The notes under the pieces were generated by a model that did no database searches, had not been told where the DNA came from, and saw only the letters and a program-made list of their open reading frames with translations. From contig NZ_VCNL01000001.1 in the NCBI RefSeq assembly GCF_007671685.1, positions 620,001 through 684,000 of the forward strand: a DNA stretch of 64,000 bases. Reading direction: 5' to 3'. The position numbers and the translations under genes were made by a program. Below, in pieces: positions 44,617 to 53,329 of the stretch (its first letter is position 1; each line of letters opens with the position of its first letter). The DNA is from Halorubrum salsamenti (GTDB taxonomy: Archaea; Halobacteriota; Halobacteria; Halobacteriales; Haloferacaceae).

Positions 44617-46838
44617 TTGATTTGGGGACAAACAAAAAAGTTTCCACCCCCCTGCCGGCGGTCGTCGGTCAAGCGGATCTCAAACGAGTGCTTCTCGCGT
44701 TAGCGGTCGAACCGAGTCTCGGCGGCGCCCTCCTCAGGGGCGAAAAGGGGACTGCCAAATCGACGTCTGTCAGGGCGCTCGCGGACCTGTTACCCGAACA
44801 GACGGTCGTCGCCGATTGCCCGTACGGGTGTCCGCCAACGAACGCAACCGGGACCACGGGCGACCATTCCGCGAGCGGCCAGTGTGCGTCGTGCCGCGAT
44901 CGCGAGGATCCGCCAGTGGAAACGAGACCGGCTCCGCTCGTGACGCTCCCGCTCGGTGCGACCCGCGACCGAGTGGTCGGGACGCTCTCCGTCTCCGACG
45001 CGCTCGACGGCGACGCCGAGTTCGACCCGGGACTGCTCGCCCGCGCCAACCGCGGTGTCCTCTACGTCGACGAGGTCAACCTGCTTCCGGACCACCTGAT
45101 CGACGTGCTGCTTGACGCGGCCGCGATGGGGACGAACCGGGTGGAGCGCGACGGCGTCAGCGTCACCCACCCCGCCGACTTCACGCTGATCGGGACGATG
45201 AATCCGGAGGAGGGGGAGCTTCGACCCCAGCTGCGCGACCGCTTCGACCTCTGCGTCGACGTCACGGGGAGCGACGAGATCGACGAGCGCGTCGAGATTC
45301 TGGACCGAGTGGTCGACGACGGCGGCGGCCGGGACCTCCGCGCGGAGTTCGCGGCGGAGACGGCGGCCCTCCGGGAGCGCGTTCACGAGGCCCGCGACCG
45401 CTGCCCCGCGATTCCCGAGGGGTTCAAGCGCGACATCGCCGAGCTCTGCCGCGACGCGGACGTCGACGGCCACCGCGCCGATTTCGCCGTCGCTCGGGCC
45501 GCCCGGGCGTTCGCCGCGCTCGACGGACGCCCGAAGGTCATCGAGTCGGACGTGGCGGACGCCGCCGAGTACGCGCTGAGCCATCGATTACAGAGCCGTC
45601 CGTTCGAGGAGGCGGTCGACCCGGATGAGGTGGTGGACGATCACTTCGGCGACGACGCTGCCGAGGGCGACCGCGATCCAGAGGACGACACCGATCCGCA
45701 GGGGGACGGTGACGGGACGGATCCCGGGCCGGACGAGAGCGAGCCGGACGAGAGCGAGCCGGACGAGAGCGAGCCGGACGAGAGCGAGCCGGACGAGAGC
45801 GAGCCGGATCGAGGGTCCGGGGGCGACGGAGGGTCAGTCGAGGAGGAGAGTCGCTCTGACGCGGACGGCGAGGGCGGATCTGCCGAGCGCGATCCCGACG
45901 GATCCGACCCCGATCGGTCCGGCGCTCACGGTGGGTCCGGCTCGCGAGATACCGACGACTCCGAACGATCGCCGAGCAACGCGGCGGCTGCGGACCACGG
46001 CGACAGGGCGGACGGGGAGGCGCCCGAGTCCGACGGCGACGACGAGGCCGCACCGATCCCTCCCGGAGGCGCTCGCGCGGGGGTCGCCGACGCGGCGGCA
46101 CCGGAGGTCCCCTCGCCCGCGAGTCGCAGTGCCGCGACGGGAGCGGGCGGCGGCCGACACGCGGCGGCGCCGTCTCCCGAGGGTCGCGGGCCGACAGTGC
46201 GAACGGAACGCGCAGACGGGACAGAGTCCGTGGACCCGGTAGCAACCGTCCGGGCGGCGGCGCGGAACGGCCGATCACGACCGGCCGATACCGACCTCCG
46301 ACAGGCGGTTCGAGCGGGCGACGCCGACACGCTCACGGTGTTCGTCACGGACGCCAGCGCGTCGATGGCGCCCGCGATGCGCTCCGCGAAGGGCGTGGCG
46401 TTGGAACTGCTGCGCGACGCGTACACCGAGCGGGACGAGGTGGCGCTGGTTTCGTTCGGCGGCGACGGGGCCGAGATGCTCCTCCCGCCGACGACGAGCG
46501 TATCGCTGGCCGCGCGCCAGTTGAAGGAGCTCCCGACTGCGGATCGGACGCCGCTTCCGGACGGACTCCGCAAAGCCGCGGCGCTTATCGAGCGGAAAGA
46601 GCCGGCCGCGGCGACGGTCGTGCTCGTCTCCGACGGTCGCGCGAACGTCGCGAGGGGCAGTCCGACGACTGCGACCCGGCAAGCGGCCGAACGGATCGCG
46701 GAAACGGACGCGTCCGTGCTCGTCGTCGACGCGGGAGAGTCGAGGGCCGGCGTTCTCGACATCGTGTGCGAGACGACGGACGCGAGGCGGACCCCGCTCG
46801 CCGCGCTCTCACCGGAATCCGTGCTCGGAGACCACTAG
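44613..46838 (+). CDS. Fused ChlI-ChlD-type chelatase ATPase/VWA subunit
   Basis: 741 residues. AAA+ domain (about 15-330): Walker A GEKGTAKST, Walker B VLYVDEVNLLPDHLIDVL, arginine-finger region PQLRDRFDLCVDV, and a CPYGCPP ... CASC insert that could bind zinc. An acidic low-complexity linker (about 345-540) includes five DESEP repeats. The C-terminal von Willebrand factor A domain (about 560-741) has a MIDAS D-x-S-x-S in VTDASASMAPA. This combines the small and middle chelatase subunits, which with CobN would form the complete ATP-driven cobalt chelatase. It is leaderless and divergent from cobN. Confidence 0.88.
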   Translation: MVDLGTNKKVSTPLPAVVGQADLKRVLLALAVEPSLGGALLRGEKGTAKSTSVRALADLLPEQTVVADCPYGCPPTNATGTTGDHSASGQCASCRDREDPPVETRPAPLVTLPLGATRDRVVGTLSVSDALDGDAEFDPGLLARANRGVLYVDEVNLLPDHLIDVLLDAAAMGTNRVERDGVSVTHPADFTLIGTMNPEEGELRPQLRDRFDLCVDVTGSDEIDERVEILDRVVDDGGGRDLRAEFAAETAALRERVHEARDRCPAIPEGFKRDIAELCRDADVDGHRADFAVARAARAFAALDGRPKVIESDVADAAEYALSHRLQSRPFEEAVDPDEVVDDHFGDDAAEGDRDPEDDTDPQGDGDGTDPGPDESEPDESEPDESEPDESEPDESEPDRGSGGDGGSVEEESRSDADGEGGSAERDPDGSDPDRSGAHGGSGSRDTDDSERSPSNAAAADHGDRADGEAPESDGDDEAAPIPPGGARAGVADAAAPEVPSPASRSAATGAGGGRHAAAPSPEGRGPTVRTERADGTESVDPVATVRAAARNGRSRPADTDLRQAVRAGDADTLTVFVTDASASMAPAMRSAKGVALELLRDAYTERDEVALVSFGGDGAEMLLPPTTSVSLAARQLKELPTADRTPLPDGLRKAAALIERKEPAAATVVLVSDGRANVARGSPTTATRQAAERIAETDASVLVVDAGESRAGVLDIVCETTDARRTPLAALSPESVLGDH
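45731..45805 (+). repeat. Five 15-bp tandem repeats encoding DESEP
   Basis: GGACGAGAGCGAGCC recurs at 45731, 45746, 45761, 45776 and 45791 without change. It encodes the acidic linker of the chelatase subunit. Copy number is likely to vary between strains. Confidence 0.95.
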
Positions 46839-46865
46839 ATTTTCCGAGGAGCGTAAGTTTTACAA

Positions 46866-46872
46866 CACAAGT
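46866..46872 (+). promoter_or_regulatory. CACAAGT motif upstream of cbtB
   Basis: Fourth position in the region with this 7-mer (also 44577, 44606, and 49025 on the other strand). It lies 23 bases before the cbtB start, close to where a TATA box would be. Confidence 0.35.
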
Positions 46873-46894
46873 TTACTTTCTCCAAGTTGGATTT

Positions 46895-47083
46895 ATGTCG
46901 ACGAACACAGACACCGTCGCCGACCGGTTCGCTACGGCCGGCGCACAGTTCGATCCGCTGACCGCGCTCACCGCGGTCGCGCTCGTCGCGGCACTGGGCT
47001 TTACCCTCTTGTTCATGCAGGACCCGCTCGTCCACGAGGCGTTACACGACTTCAGACACGGGGCCGGAATCATCTGTCACTGA
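46895..47083 (+). CDS. cbtB: CbtB cobalt-uptake subunit
   Basis: 62 residues with one membrane helix (LTAVALVAALGFTLLFM) and a C-terminal His-rich tail (HEALHDFRHGAGIICH) that is the signature of CbtB and may bind cobalt. CbtB works with CbtA in a proposed cobalt transporter of B12-making organisms. Its stop overlaps the cbtA start (TGATGA). Confidence 0.9.
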   Translation: MSTNTDTVADRFATAGAQFDPLTALTAVALVAALGFTLLFMQDPLVHEALHDFRHGAGIICH

Positions 47084-47805
47084 TGATCGAGCGACTTCGG
47101 TCCGGCGTTGCCGCGGGGGCCCTCGCCGGGCTCGTGTACGGGCTGTTCATGTGGCTCGTCATCTCTCCCGTTATCGGGTATCTGGAACACGTCGCGGTTC
47201 ACGGCGATGGCCACGGACACGAGGCGGCACATCCCGCGGGCGAGACCATGACGGCGGTCGTGAGCGCCGGCGGTGGCGTCCTGTGGGGTGTCCTGTTGGG
47301 GGCCGCCTTCGGTGTCGCGTATTACCTGTTCGAGCCGGCGCTTCCAGGCGAGGAGTCGAAGCCGTACGTCCTCGGCGCGGCCGGCTTCCTCGCGGTGTCC
47401 GTCGCCCCGTGGACCGTATTTCCCCCGGCCACGCCCGCGATGGCGCCGCTGTACGGGTCGTCGGTTCGCGTTCCGATCTATATCGGTCTGATCGGTGTCG
47501 GTATCATCGTCGCGGCGGCGAGCGTGCTCGGATACGCCTGCACGAGCCGTACACGGGGGCGGGGCGTCGGCGTGTTCGTCGCGGTCCTTCCGCTGGCGGC
47601 GCTCGCCCTCCTGTCGGTCGTCGCCCCGCCCACGCTGACCGGCGGCGAAGGGTCCGCCGGGCTGACGGCGGCGTTCCGATGGCTCGTCGGCTTCTCGCAG
47701 GCCGGCCTCTGGGCGCTGATCGCCGTCGCCTTCCACCATCTCGACCGACGTGTCGGTCCACAGACCACCGACTCGCTGTCGGCGGCCGCGAGGGGAACCG
47801 ACTGA
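47083..47805 (+). CDS. cbtA: CbtA cobalt-uptake membrane protein
   Basis: 240 residues with about five or six membrane helices. The N-terminal GVAAGALAGLVYGLFMWLV and the external His-rich loop (HVAVHGDGHGHEAAHPAG) are family marks; PWTVFPPATPAM also fits. It probably transports Co2+ across the membrane together with CbtB. One-base overlap with both neighbours suggests tight coupling with cbtB and the ferredoxin gene. Confidence 0.9.
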   Translation: MIERLRSGVAAGALAGLVYGLFMWLVISPVIGYLEHVAVHGDGHGHEAAHPAGETMTAVVSAGGGVLWGVLLGAAFGVAYYLFEPALPGEESKPYVLGAAGFLAVSVAPWTVFPPATPAMAPLYGSSVRVPIYIGLIGVGIIVAAASVLGYACTSRTRGRGVGVFVAVLPLAALALLSVVAPPTLTGGEGSAGLTAAFRWLVGFSQAGLWALIAVAFHHLDRRVGPQTTDSLSAAARGTD

Positions 47806-48152
47806 TGGATCGACGGACGGAACAGATGCACGAGCGCGGGGTGAGCGCGACCGTCCTCGTCTGTACCAACGACCGGACGGAATACGCCGCCTGCGCCGCC
47901 GTCGACGGCGTTGATGTCGCCGACGCCGTCCGCGACTGGCTTCGCGAACGCGATCGCTACTGGTCGGAGGTCGCCGTCGCGGAGACGTCCTGCCTCGGGA
48001 TGTGTAGCGAAGACGGCGTCGCCGTCGTCGTCCAACCGAACGACGAGTGGTTCGCGGAGGTAACGGTGGGCGACGTGCCGACGCTCATGGCCGAGACGTT
48101 CGGCGCCGCTGCGGACGATACCACCGCGACGGAGCCGACGACGACCGGCTGA
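47805..48152 (+). CDS. (2Fe-2S) thioredoxin-like ferredoxin
   Basis: 115 residues. Four Cys in the order LVCTNDRTEYAAC ... TSCLGMC match the thioredoxin-like 2Fe-2S ferredoxin fold. A related domain is fused to CbiX at 55384 (VCTNQTC ... SSCFDQC). It begins at the last base of the cbtA stop. It may supply electrons for a reduction in corrin synthesis or for cobalt(II) to cobalt(I). Confidence 0.75.
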   Translation: MDRRTEQMHERGVSATVLVCTNDRTEYAACAAVDGVDVADAVRDWLRERDRYWSEVAVAETSCLGMCSEDGVAVVVQPNDEWFAEVTVGDVPTLMAETFGAAADDTTATEPTTTG

Positions 48153-48167
48153 ACAGCCCGCAGAGGG

Positions 48168-48971
48168 CTAGAACGCGTCCGAATCGAGCACCCGGTGGGG
48201 AACGTTCTTATCGCGGAGTTTGGAGGTGTGTCGCGGGATCTCGTCGGTCACCGCGACCAGGAGAACGTCGAGGCCGAGCATCCCCGCCTCGGCGACGCCC
48301 TCTGCGGTCCCGAACCTGATGTCCGGGTCGACGTCGCTCTGAGAAACGAGCGCATACGCCTCCGTCCCGGCGACCGCAACGAGTCCCTCGTCCGGGACGT
48401 GTGTCGAGACCATGTCCGAATTCAGGCGGTCGTCATCGGTGACGGTCGGGACGGGCAACACCGAGACGCTTCCCGTGTCGTAGTCCACGACGCCCTCGAA
48501 GTCGGCGACGCCGACGGCCTCGCCCTTTTCGGCGCTCGTGACGGTGACCGCGGTCGCCGTGCCGCCGGCGGGGTTGGCGTGGAGAACACCCTCTCGCATC
48601 ACCAGTCCGACCTCTCTCCCTTCCGCCACGTCGTCGAGCGCGATGGCAGCGTCGACCTCGACGCTGCCGAGGACGTCGGAATTCACCCGTTCGAGGTACG
48701 TCTCGAGGTCGTCGGTCCGGGAGATGAGCCAGTCGACCCCCTCCTTCGTCACTTCGTACCGACCGCGGCCGCCCTTCTCGACGTAGCCCGACTCGACCAG
48801 GTCCCGGACGTAATCGCTGACCGCCTGCGAGGTCACGCCGATCGTGTCGGCGATCTCACCCTGACTCACCGCGGGCTGTCGGGCCGCGATCTCGACGAGC
48901 ACCTGGTAGCGCGTCGCGCTCCGCTTGTTCTCGAGGACGTCCGGCGATCCTTCGCCCGCTGAGTCTCCCAT
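48168..48971 (-). CDS. Winged-helix regulator with haloarchaeal sensor domain
   Basis: 267 residues from the ATG at 48971; the TTTATT box at 48994-48999 lies 23-28 bases upstream, so an earlier GTG at 48992 is less likely. The N-terminal winged helix is YQVLVEIAARQPAVSQGEIA then DTIGVTSQAVSDYVRDLVE. The C-terminal part (about 100-267) is a conserved haloarchaeal domain (VVDYDTGSVSVLPVPTVTDD ... IPRHTSKLRDKNVPHRVLDS). It sits in the middle of the cobalamin locus, between the cobalt-uptake and the cbi operons, with CACAAGT in its own promoter, which makes it the prime candidate regulator. The ligand is unknown. Confidence 0.7.
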   Translation of the reverse strand: MGDSAGEGSPDVLENKRSATRYQVLVEIAARQPAVSQGEIADTIGVTSQAVSDYVRDLVESGYVEKGGRGRYEVTKEGVDWLISRTDDLETYLERVNSDVLGSVEVDAAIALDDVAEGREVGLVMREGVLHANPAGGTATAVTVTSAEKGEAVGVADFEGVVDYDTGSVSVLPVPTVTDDDRLNSDMVSTHVPDEGLVAVAGTEAYALVSQSDVDPDIRFGTAEGVAEAGMLGLDVLLVAVTDEIPRHTSKLRDKNVPHRVLDSDAF

Positions 48972-49024
48972 TACCGGATGTTCAGATGCCACAAATAAAG
49001 TCTTGTTGTCTATTTCACTGTTTA

Positions 49025-49031
49025 CTTGTGC
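49025..49031 (-). promoter_or_regulatory. CACAAGT motif upstream of the regulator gene
   Basis: ACTTGTG on the + strand at 49025-49031, within TTTACTTGTGCTG. It lies about 55 bases before the leftward regulator start. A related TACAAGT (ACTTGTA at 49107-49113) precedes cbiT. Confidence 0.35.
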
Positions 49032-49121
49032 TGAGTGCGATCCTCAGCGCCTATCCGTAAAATTGACTTTTCTTAATACAACCAAAATTGTTTTGTGACG
49101 CGGTACACTTGTACATCGCGA

Positions 49122-49691
49122 ATGCAGGCGACAAAACTCCCGAACGACGCGAAAGCGGGCCCGACCAAGCCGGAGGTCCGTGCGGTGTTGGCGCGAAAGC
49201 TCGCGCTCGGTCCCGACGACCACTTCGTCGAGGTCGGCTCCTGTACCGGCGCGGTAACGATCGAGGCCGCTCGCCGCGCGGGGCGGGTGACGGCGCTCGA
49301 ACGGAAAGCGGAACGGCTCGAAACCACCCGAGCGAACCTCGCCGCGAACGAGTACGACGCCGACGTGCGGCTCGTCAACGCCGAGGCGCCGGAGCGGCTT
49401 CCGGACGACGGCGACGTGGTGTTCCTCGGGGGATCGCGAAACTACGAGCGCGTTCTCGACGACGCCGTCGCCGCCGACTACGATCGGGTAGTCATGAACG
49501 TGTCCCGTCTCGAGGTCGCGGGTGAAGCGGCTCGGGCCTTCCGCGACCGCGACCTCCTCGACGAGGCGCTGTGCCTCCAGATGGCGACCGGCTACGACCT
49601 CGCGGGCGCGACGAGCTTCGACGCCGACAACCCGGTGTACATGCTCGTCGGCGAGCCGGGGTCCAGTGACGAACCGGGTGATAGCGAATGA
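49122..49691 (+). CDS. cbiT: Cobalt-precorrin-6B (C15)-methyltransferase (decarboxylating)
   Basis: 189 residues from MQATKLPNDAKAGPTK. Class I methyltransferase fold: HFVEVGSCTGAVTIEAARRA binds SAM; VTALERKAERLETTRANL follows. CbiT methylates C15 and removes the acetate carboxyl at C12. The opening GPTKPEVRAVLARKLAL is typical of CbiT. First gene of the long cbi operon; ACTTGTAC lies just upstream. Confidence 0.93.
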   Translation: MQATKLPNDAKAGPTKPEVRAVLARKLALGPDDHFVEVGSCTGAVTIEAARRAGRVTALERKAERLETTRANLAANEYDADVRLVNAEAPERLPDDGDVVFLGGSRNYERVLDDAVAADYDRVVMNVSRLEVAGEAARAFRDRDLLDEALCLQMATGYDLAGATSFDADNPVYMLVGEPGSSDEPGDSE

Positions 49692-49719
49692 CTCGGACGG
49701 TCCGGATCGGGGGCGTCGA

Positions 49720-50463
49720 ATGACCCTGTACGGCGTGGGACTCGGTCCCGGCGATCCCGACCTGATCTCCGTTCGCGGACGGGAGATCCTCGACGGAGTC
49801 GACGTGGTGTACTCTCCGGGTCGACTCTCGCGGGCGGTCGCGACCGAACACGTCCCGGAGAGCCGGATCGGGGACCTCGATTTCCCGATGACGAGCGACG
49901 AGGAGCGGCTGCGCGAGGCGTGGAAGGAGGCCGCGGCCGAGATCGCCCCCGAAGCGCGCGCCGGCGACGTCGCGTTCGTCACGCTCGGCGACCCGAACGT
50001 GTACTCCACGTTCGGACACCTCAGCCGGACGCTCGACGCGTTCCATCCCGACGTCGACGTGGAGATCGTGCCCGGGATCAGCGCGATGACGGCGTTCGCG
50101 ACCGCGCTCGACGTCGAGATCGAGGCCGGCGCCGGGCTCGCGCTCCGCGAGGCCGCCGGCGGACGCGCACCTACCGGGCCCGACAGGATGGTCCTGTTCA
50201 AAGTGACCGACGCCCCCGAGACGGCCCGCAAACTCGACCGGGCGGGCTACGACGTGCGGTTCGGGCGGCGGCTGTTCATGGAAGCGGGCGAGACGGTCGT
50301 CACCGGAGACGCCGAGACGGTCGCGGACCGCGACTACTACACGCTCGCGTACGCCGAACGCCGCGGTCTCGAGACGTCGCGGGCGACCGACGAGTTCGCG
50401 GCCGACGCGGACGCGAACGGCCGCGTCTCCGCGACCGCCGACGCAGAGGTGGGCGATGACTGA
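49720..50463 (+). CDS. cbiL: Cobalt-factor II C20-methyltransferase
   Basis: 247 residues. Tetrapyrrole methylase marks: YGVGLGPGDPDLISVRGRE, FVTLGDPNVYSTFGHLSRT and EIVPGISAMTAFATAL. It transfers a methyl group to C20 of cobalt-factor II, the first committed step of the corrin branch. The ATG at 49720 is 28 bases after cbiT; its stop overlaps the cbiF start by 8 bases. The C-terminus has an acidic, disordered tail. Confidence 0.93.
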   Translation: MTLYGVGLGPGDPDLISVRGREILDGVDVVYSPGRLSRAVATEHVPESRIGDLDFPMTSDEERLREAWKEAAAEIAPEARAGDVAFVTLGDPNVYSTFGHLSRTLDAFHPDVDVEIVPGISAMTAFATALDVEIEAGAGLALREAAGGRAPTGPDRMVLFKVTDAPETARKLDRAGYDVRFGRRLFMEAGETVVTGDAETVADRDYYTLAYAERRGLETSRATDEFAADADANGRVSATADAEVGDD

Positions 50464-51388
50464 CGAACCGGTCGATTCGCGGGCGGCCATCGACGCCGTT
50501 GGCGACCGGACGGCGGGCGAACTCGACCCGCGGGTCCACGAGTACACCGCCGGCGAGGACCAAGACGGAATTCCGTTCGTCGGTGCCGGCCCGGGCGACC
50601 CCGGCCTCCTCACCGTGCGCGGCAAGGAACTGGTCGACGAGGCCGACCTCGTCGTCCACGCCGGGTCGCTGGTATCCAGCGCGCTCTTAGAGGAACACTG
50701 CGCGGACGCGGAGCTGGTGAACTCCGTGGGCAAGGACCTCGAAGAGCTGATCCCGCTGATGCGGGACGCCCACGAGAACGGACGAACCGTCGTCAGACTC
50801 CACAGCGGCGACCCCGCGGTGTACGGCGCCGCCCTCGAGCAGATCGACGCGCTCGAACGCGAGGGCGTCCCGGCGTACATCGTTCCCGGCGTCACCTCGT
50901 CGTTCGCGGCGGCGGCGACGCTGCGCACCCAGCTCACGCTGAACGGCGTCGCGAACCACGTCGCGTTCACGCGTCCGCGGGGAAAGACGCTCGACGCGGA
51001 GGACGACCACGTCGCCGAGTTCGTCGAGATGGGCGACGTGACGACCTGTATCTACCTCGGCACCCACGCGGTGAGTGACACGATGGACCGCCTGCTCGAC
51101 CGCGACGGCGTCGACCCGGAGACGCCGGTCGCGGTCGTCTATCACGCCTCGTGGGACGACGAGGACGTGATCACCGGATCGATCGCCGACATCGGCGAGA
51201 AGGTGGAGGCGGCCGGCTACCGCGCGTCCGCGATGGTCCTCATCGGCGAGGCCGCGACGGGTGCGGGATACGAGCGGTCGTTCCTCTACGGCGACTGGGC
51301 GAACGGCGGAGCGGCGGACGCGGGGAGCGACGGATCGAATAGCGCCGGAGACGCCGCGGAGACGACCGAAACGGAGGCCGACGACTGA
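50456..51388 (+). CDS. cbiF: Cobalt-precorrin-4 (C11)-methyltransferase
   Basis: 310 residues. IPFVGAGPGDPGLLTVRGKE, VVRLHSGDPAVYGAALEQID and IVPGVTSSFAAAATL are the CbiF/CobM set. About 40 extra N-terminal and 40 acidic C-terminal residues flank the domain. It overlaps cbiL by 8 bases and cbiG by 1. Confidence 0.94.
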   Translation: MTDEPVDSRAAIDAVGDRTAGELDPRVHEYTAGEDQDGIPFVGAGPGDPGLLTVRGKELVDEADLVVHAGSLVSSALLEEHCADAELVNSVGKDLEELIPLMRDAHENGRTVVRLHSGDPAVYGAALEQIDALEREGVPAYIVPGVTSSFAAAATLRTQLTLNGVANHVAFTRPRGKTLDAEDDHVAEFVEMGDVTTCIYLGTHAVSDTMDRLLDRDGVDPETPVAVVYHASWDDEDVITGSIADIGEKVEAAGYRASAMVLIGEAATGAGYERSFLYGDWANGGAADAGSDGSNSAGDAAETTETEADD

Positions 51389-52389
51389 TGAGCACCGACA
51401 GCGACGGCGGGACGAACGCGAGTAGCACCGAAGGCGACGACTCCGGCGGCGGGCACTGTTCGACGGCGGACTCGGACGGCGAAGTGGCGGAGGAGATCGC
51501 GGTCATCAGCTTCGAGCGGAAGCTCGACACCGCCACGGAGATCGTCGAGGGGATCGGCGACCGCTACGAGTCGATCGACGTGATCGAGTACCACGGCGAC
51601 GTGTTCGCCGAGCACTGGGGCGAGTACGACTGCTTCGTCGGACTGATGGCCTCCGGGATCGCCATGCGGAAGACCGCGCCGCTGCTCGACGACAAGTGGG
51701 ACGACCCCGCGATCGTCGTGGTCGACGAGGAGCTCACGTGGGCGATCCCGATCACCGGCGGTCACCACGGCGCCAATCAAGTTGCGGACGACCTCGCGAC
51801 GCTCGGCGCCGTGCCGGCCATGACCACCGCCTCGGAGGCGGCGGACAAACAGGGCGTCGAGAAGCAGGCGAAGGCGCTGTCCGCACACGTCGTCAACGGC
51901 GATTCCACGGTCGCGACGAACCTCGCCGTCCTCGACGACGAGCTCGGCCCGGTCGAACGGCTCGACGGGCCGCGTGCGGTGGTGGTCGACGACGACGTGA
52001 CGGTCCTCAAACGAAACCTCGACGACGGGGTCGTACTCGGTACGGGCTCGGTCTCCGGCGCGGACGAAGACCGCTTCCTCGACGCGTGGGACCGAGCACT
52101 CGCCGAGATCGATCGGGACTGGGCCGACGTCGAGTTCGTCGCCACCGCGACGCGAAAGGCCGACGAGGAGGGGCTTCTCGCCGCGGCCGCGACGCGTGAC
52201 GTCGGGGTCGTCGCGTTCGACAAGGAGACTCTGCTCGAGTTCGAGGGACCGACGCCGTCGAAGGCGAAGGAGCTCATCGGCTGGCCGGGCGTCGCCGAGG
52301 CGAGCGCTATCGCCGGCGGCGCCGACCACGAACTCGTCGCGGAGAAGACCAGCTACGAAAACGAAGTGACCGTGGCGGTGGGGCGATGA
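51388..52389 (+). CDS. cbiG: Cobalt-precorrin-5A hydrolase
   Basis: 333 residues. It opens the ring A delta-lactone and releases the C2 unit as acetaldehyde, allowing ring contraction. Marks: CFVGLMASGIAMRKTAPLL, IPITGGHHGANQVADDLA and a C-terminal CobE/GbiG-type region (TATRKADEEGLLAAA ... GWPGVAEASAIA). The first 45 residues are a Ser/Asp/Gly-rich extension. It shares bases with both neighbours. The Co-precorrin-5B C1-methyltransferase (CbiD) expected next in the pathway is not in this operon. Confidence 0.93.
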   Translation: MSTDSDGGTNASSTEGDDSGGGHCSTADSDGEVAEEIAVISFERKLDTATEIVEGIGDRYESIDVIEYHGDVFAEHWGEYDCFVGLMASGIAMRKTAPLLDDKWDDPAIVVVDEELTWAIPITGGHHGANQVADDLATLGAVPAMTTASEAADKQGVEKQAKALSAHVVNGDSTVATNLAVLDDELGPVERLDGPRAVVVDDDVTVLKRNLDDGVVLGTGSVSGADEDRFLDAWDRALAEIDRDWADVEFVATATRKADEEGLLAAAATRDVGVVAFDKETLLEFEGPTPSKAKELIGWPGVAEASAIAGGADHELVAEKTSYENEVTVAVGR

Positions 52390-53327
52390 CCGGGAACGGC
52401 TCGGCGCCCGGCGGCGCGGACGACGCGCCGGACGGCATGGGAACGCTGTACGTCGTCGGTATCGGCCCGGGACTCCCGCACGCGATGACGCAGCGGGCCC
52501 GCGACGTGATACGCCACGCCGACTGCGTCATCGCGTCGAACCTCTACCAGGAGTTCCTCCGGCGGGACGGGACCATCCCGCCCGAGTCGCGGACGGAGGA
52601 GGCCGCCGCCACGGACGGCGGTGCCGCGGTCGGCTCGGTCGACGACGCCGACTGGACGGCCGGAAACGTCGGCACCCATCCCGACGGCGAGACCGTCGAG
52701 ATCGTGCGGTCCTCGATGGGACAGCAGATCGAACTCGCCCGCGAGGCATTCGAGCGCGTCCGCGCCGGACAGGACGTGGCGCACGTCTCCGGCGGCGATC
52801 CCAACGTGTACGGGAAGTCCGACCTCGTCTATCTGATGGCCGACGAGGACGACGCCGACGACGTCCCGATCGAGATCGTGCCCGGCGTGACGGCCGCGCT
52901 CGGCGGTGCCGCGATGGTCGGCGCGCCGCTCTCGAACGACTTCTGTACGATCTCGCTGTCGGACAAGTGGCGCGGCTGGGAGGAGATCGCGGAGAAGCTC
53001 CGCGCCGCGGCGGTGTCGGGGTTCACGATCGTCCTCTACAACTGCTGGCGCGACTACGAGCGCGCGATCGAGGTGCTCCGGGAACACCGCACCGACGACG
53101 CCCCCGTCGCGATCGTCAACGACGCCGGCCGCGGCGAGGCCGGCCGCAACCTGGACGACGAGACGTACACGCTGACGACGCTGGGCGAGGCGACCGACCA
53201 CGACGACGAGGTCGGCGGCATGGGCACGTCCCTGGTCGTCGGCACCCACGAGACGGAAGTCTGGGAGAACGACTACGACCGGTTCCTCGTCACCCCGCGT
53301 GGCGGGCGAGACGTCGACGACTTCTGA
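52386..53327 (+). CDS. cbiH: Precorrin-3B/cobalt-factor III C17-methyltransferase, paralogue 1
   Basis: 313 residues. LYVVGIGPGLPHAMTQRARD, HVSGGDPNVYGKSDLVYLM and VPGVTAALGGAAMVGAPLSN belong to the CbiH/CobJ ring-contracting methylase. A roughly 40-residue Gly/Asp-rich insert (about 62-100) is not found in compact homologues. Two base-overlaps tie it to cbiG; cbiH2 follows after 2 bases. Confidence 0.88.
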   Translation: MTGNGSAPGGADDAPDGMGTLYVVGIGPGLPHAMTQRARDVIRHADCVIASNLYQEFLRRDGTIPPESRTEEAAATDGGAAVGSVDDADWTAGNVGTHPDGETVEIVRSSMGQQIELAREAFERVRAGQDVAHVSGGDPNVYGKSDLVYLMADEDDADDVPIEIVPGVTAALGGAAMVGAPLSNDFCTISLSDKWRGWEEIAEKLRAAAVSGFTIVLYNCWRDYERAIEVLREHRTDDAPVAIVNDAGRGEAGRNLDDETYTLTTLGEATDHDDEVGGMGTSLVVGTHETEVWENDYDRFLVTPRGGRDVDDF

Positions 53328-53329
53328 CA

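Noticed and set aside
49032-49121. Cobalamin riboswitch before the cbi operon
   Set aside because: Only about 90 bases are available and no B12-box-like core (GCCACTG) is present; short leaders make a riboswitch unlikely.
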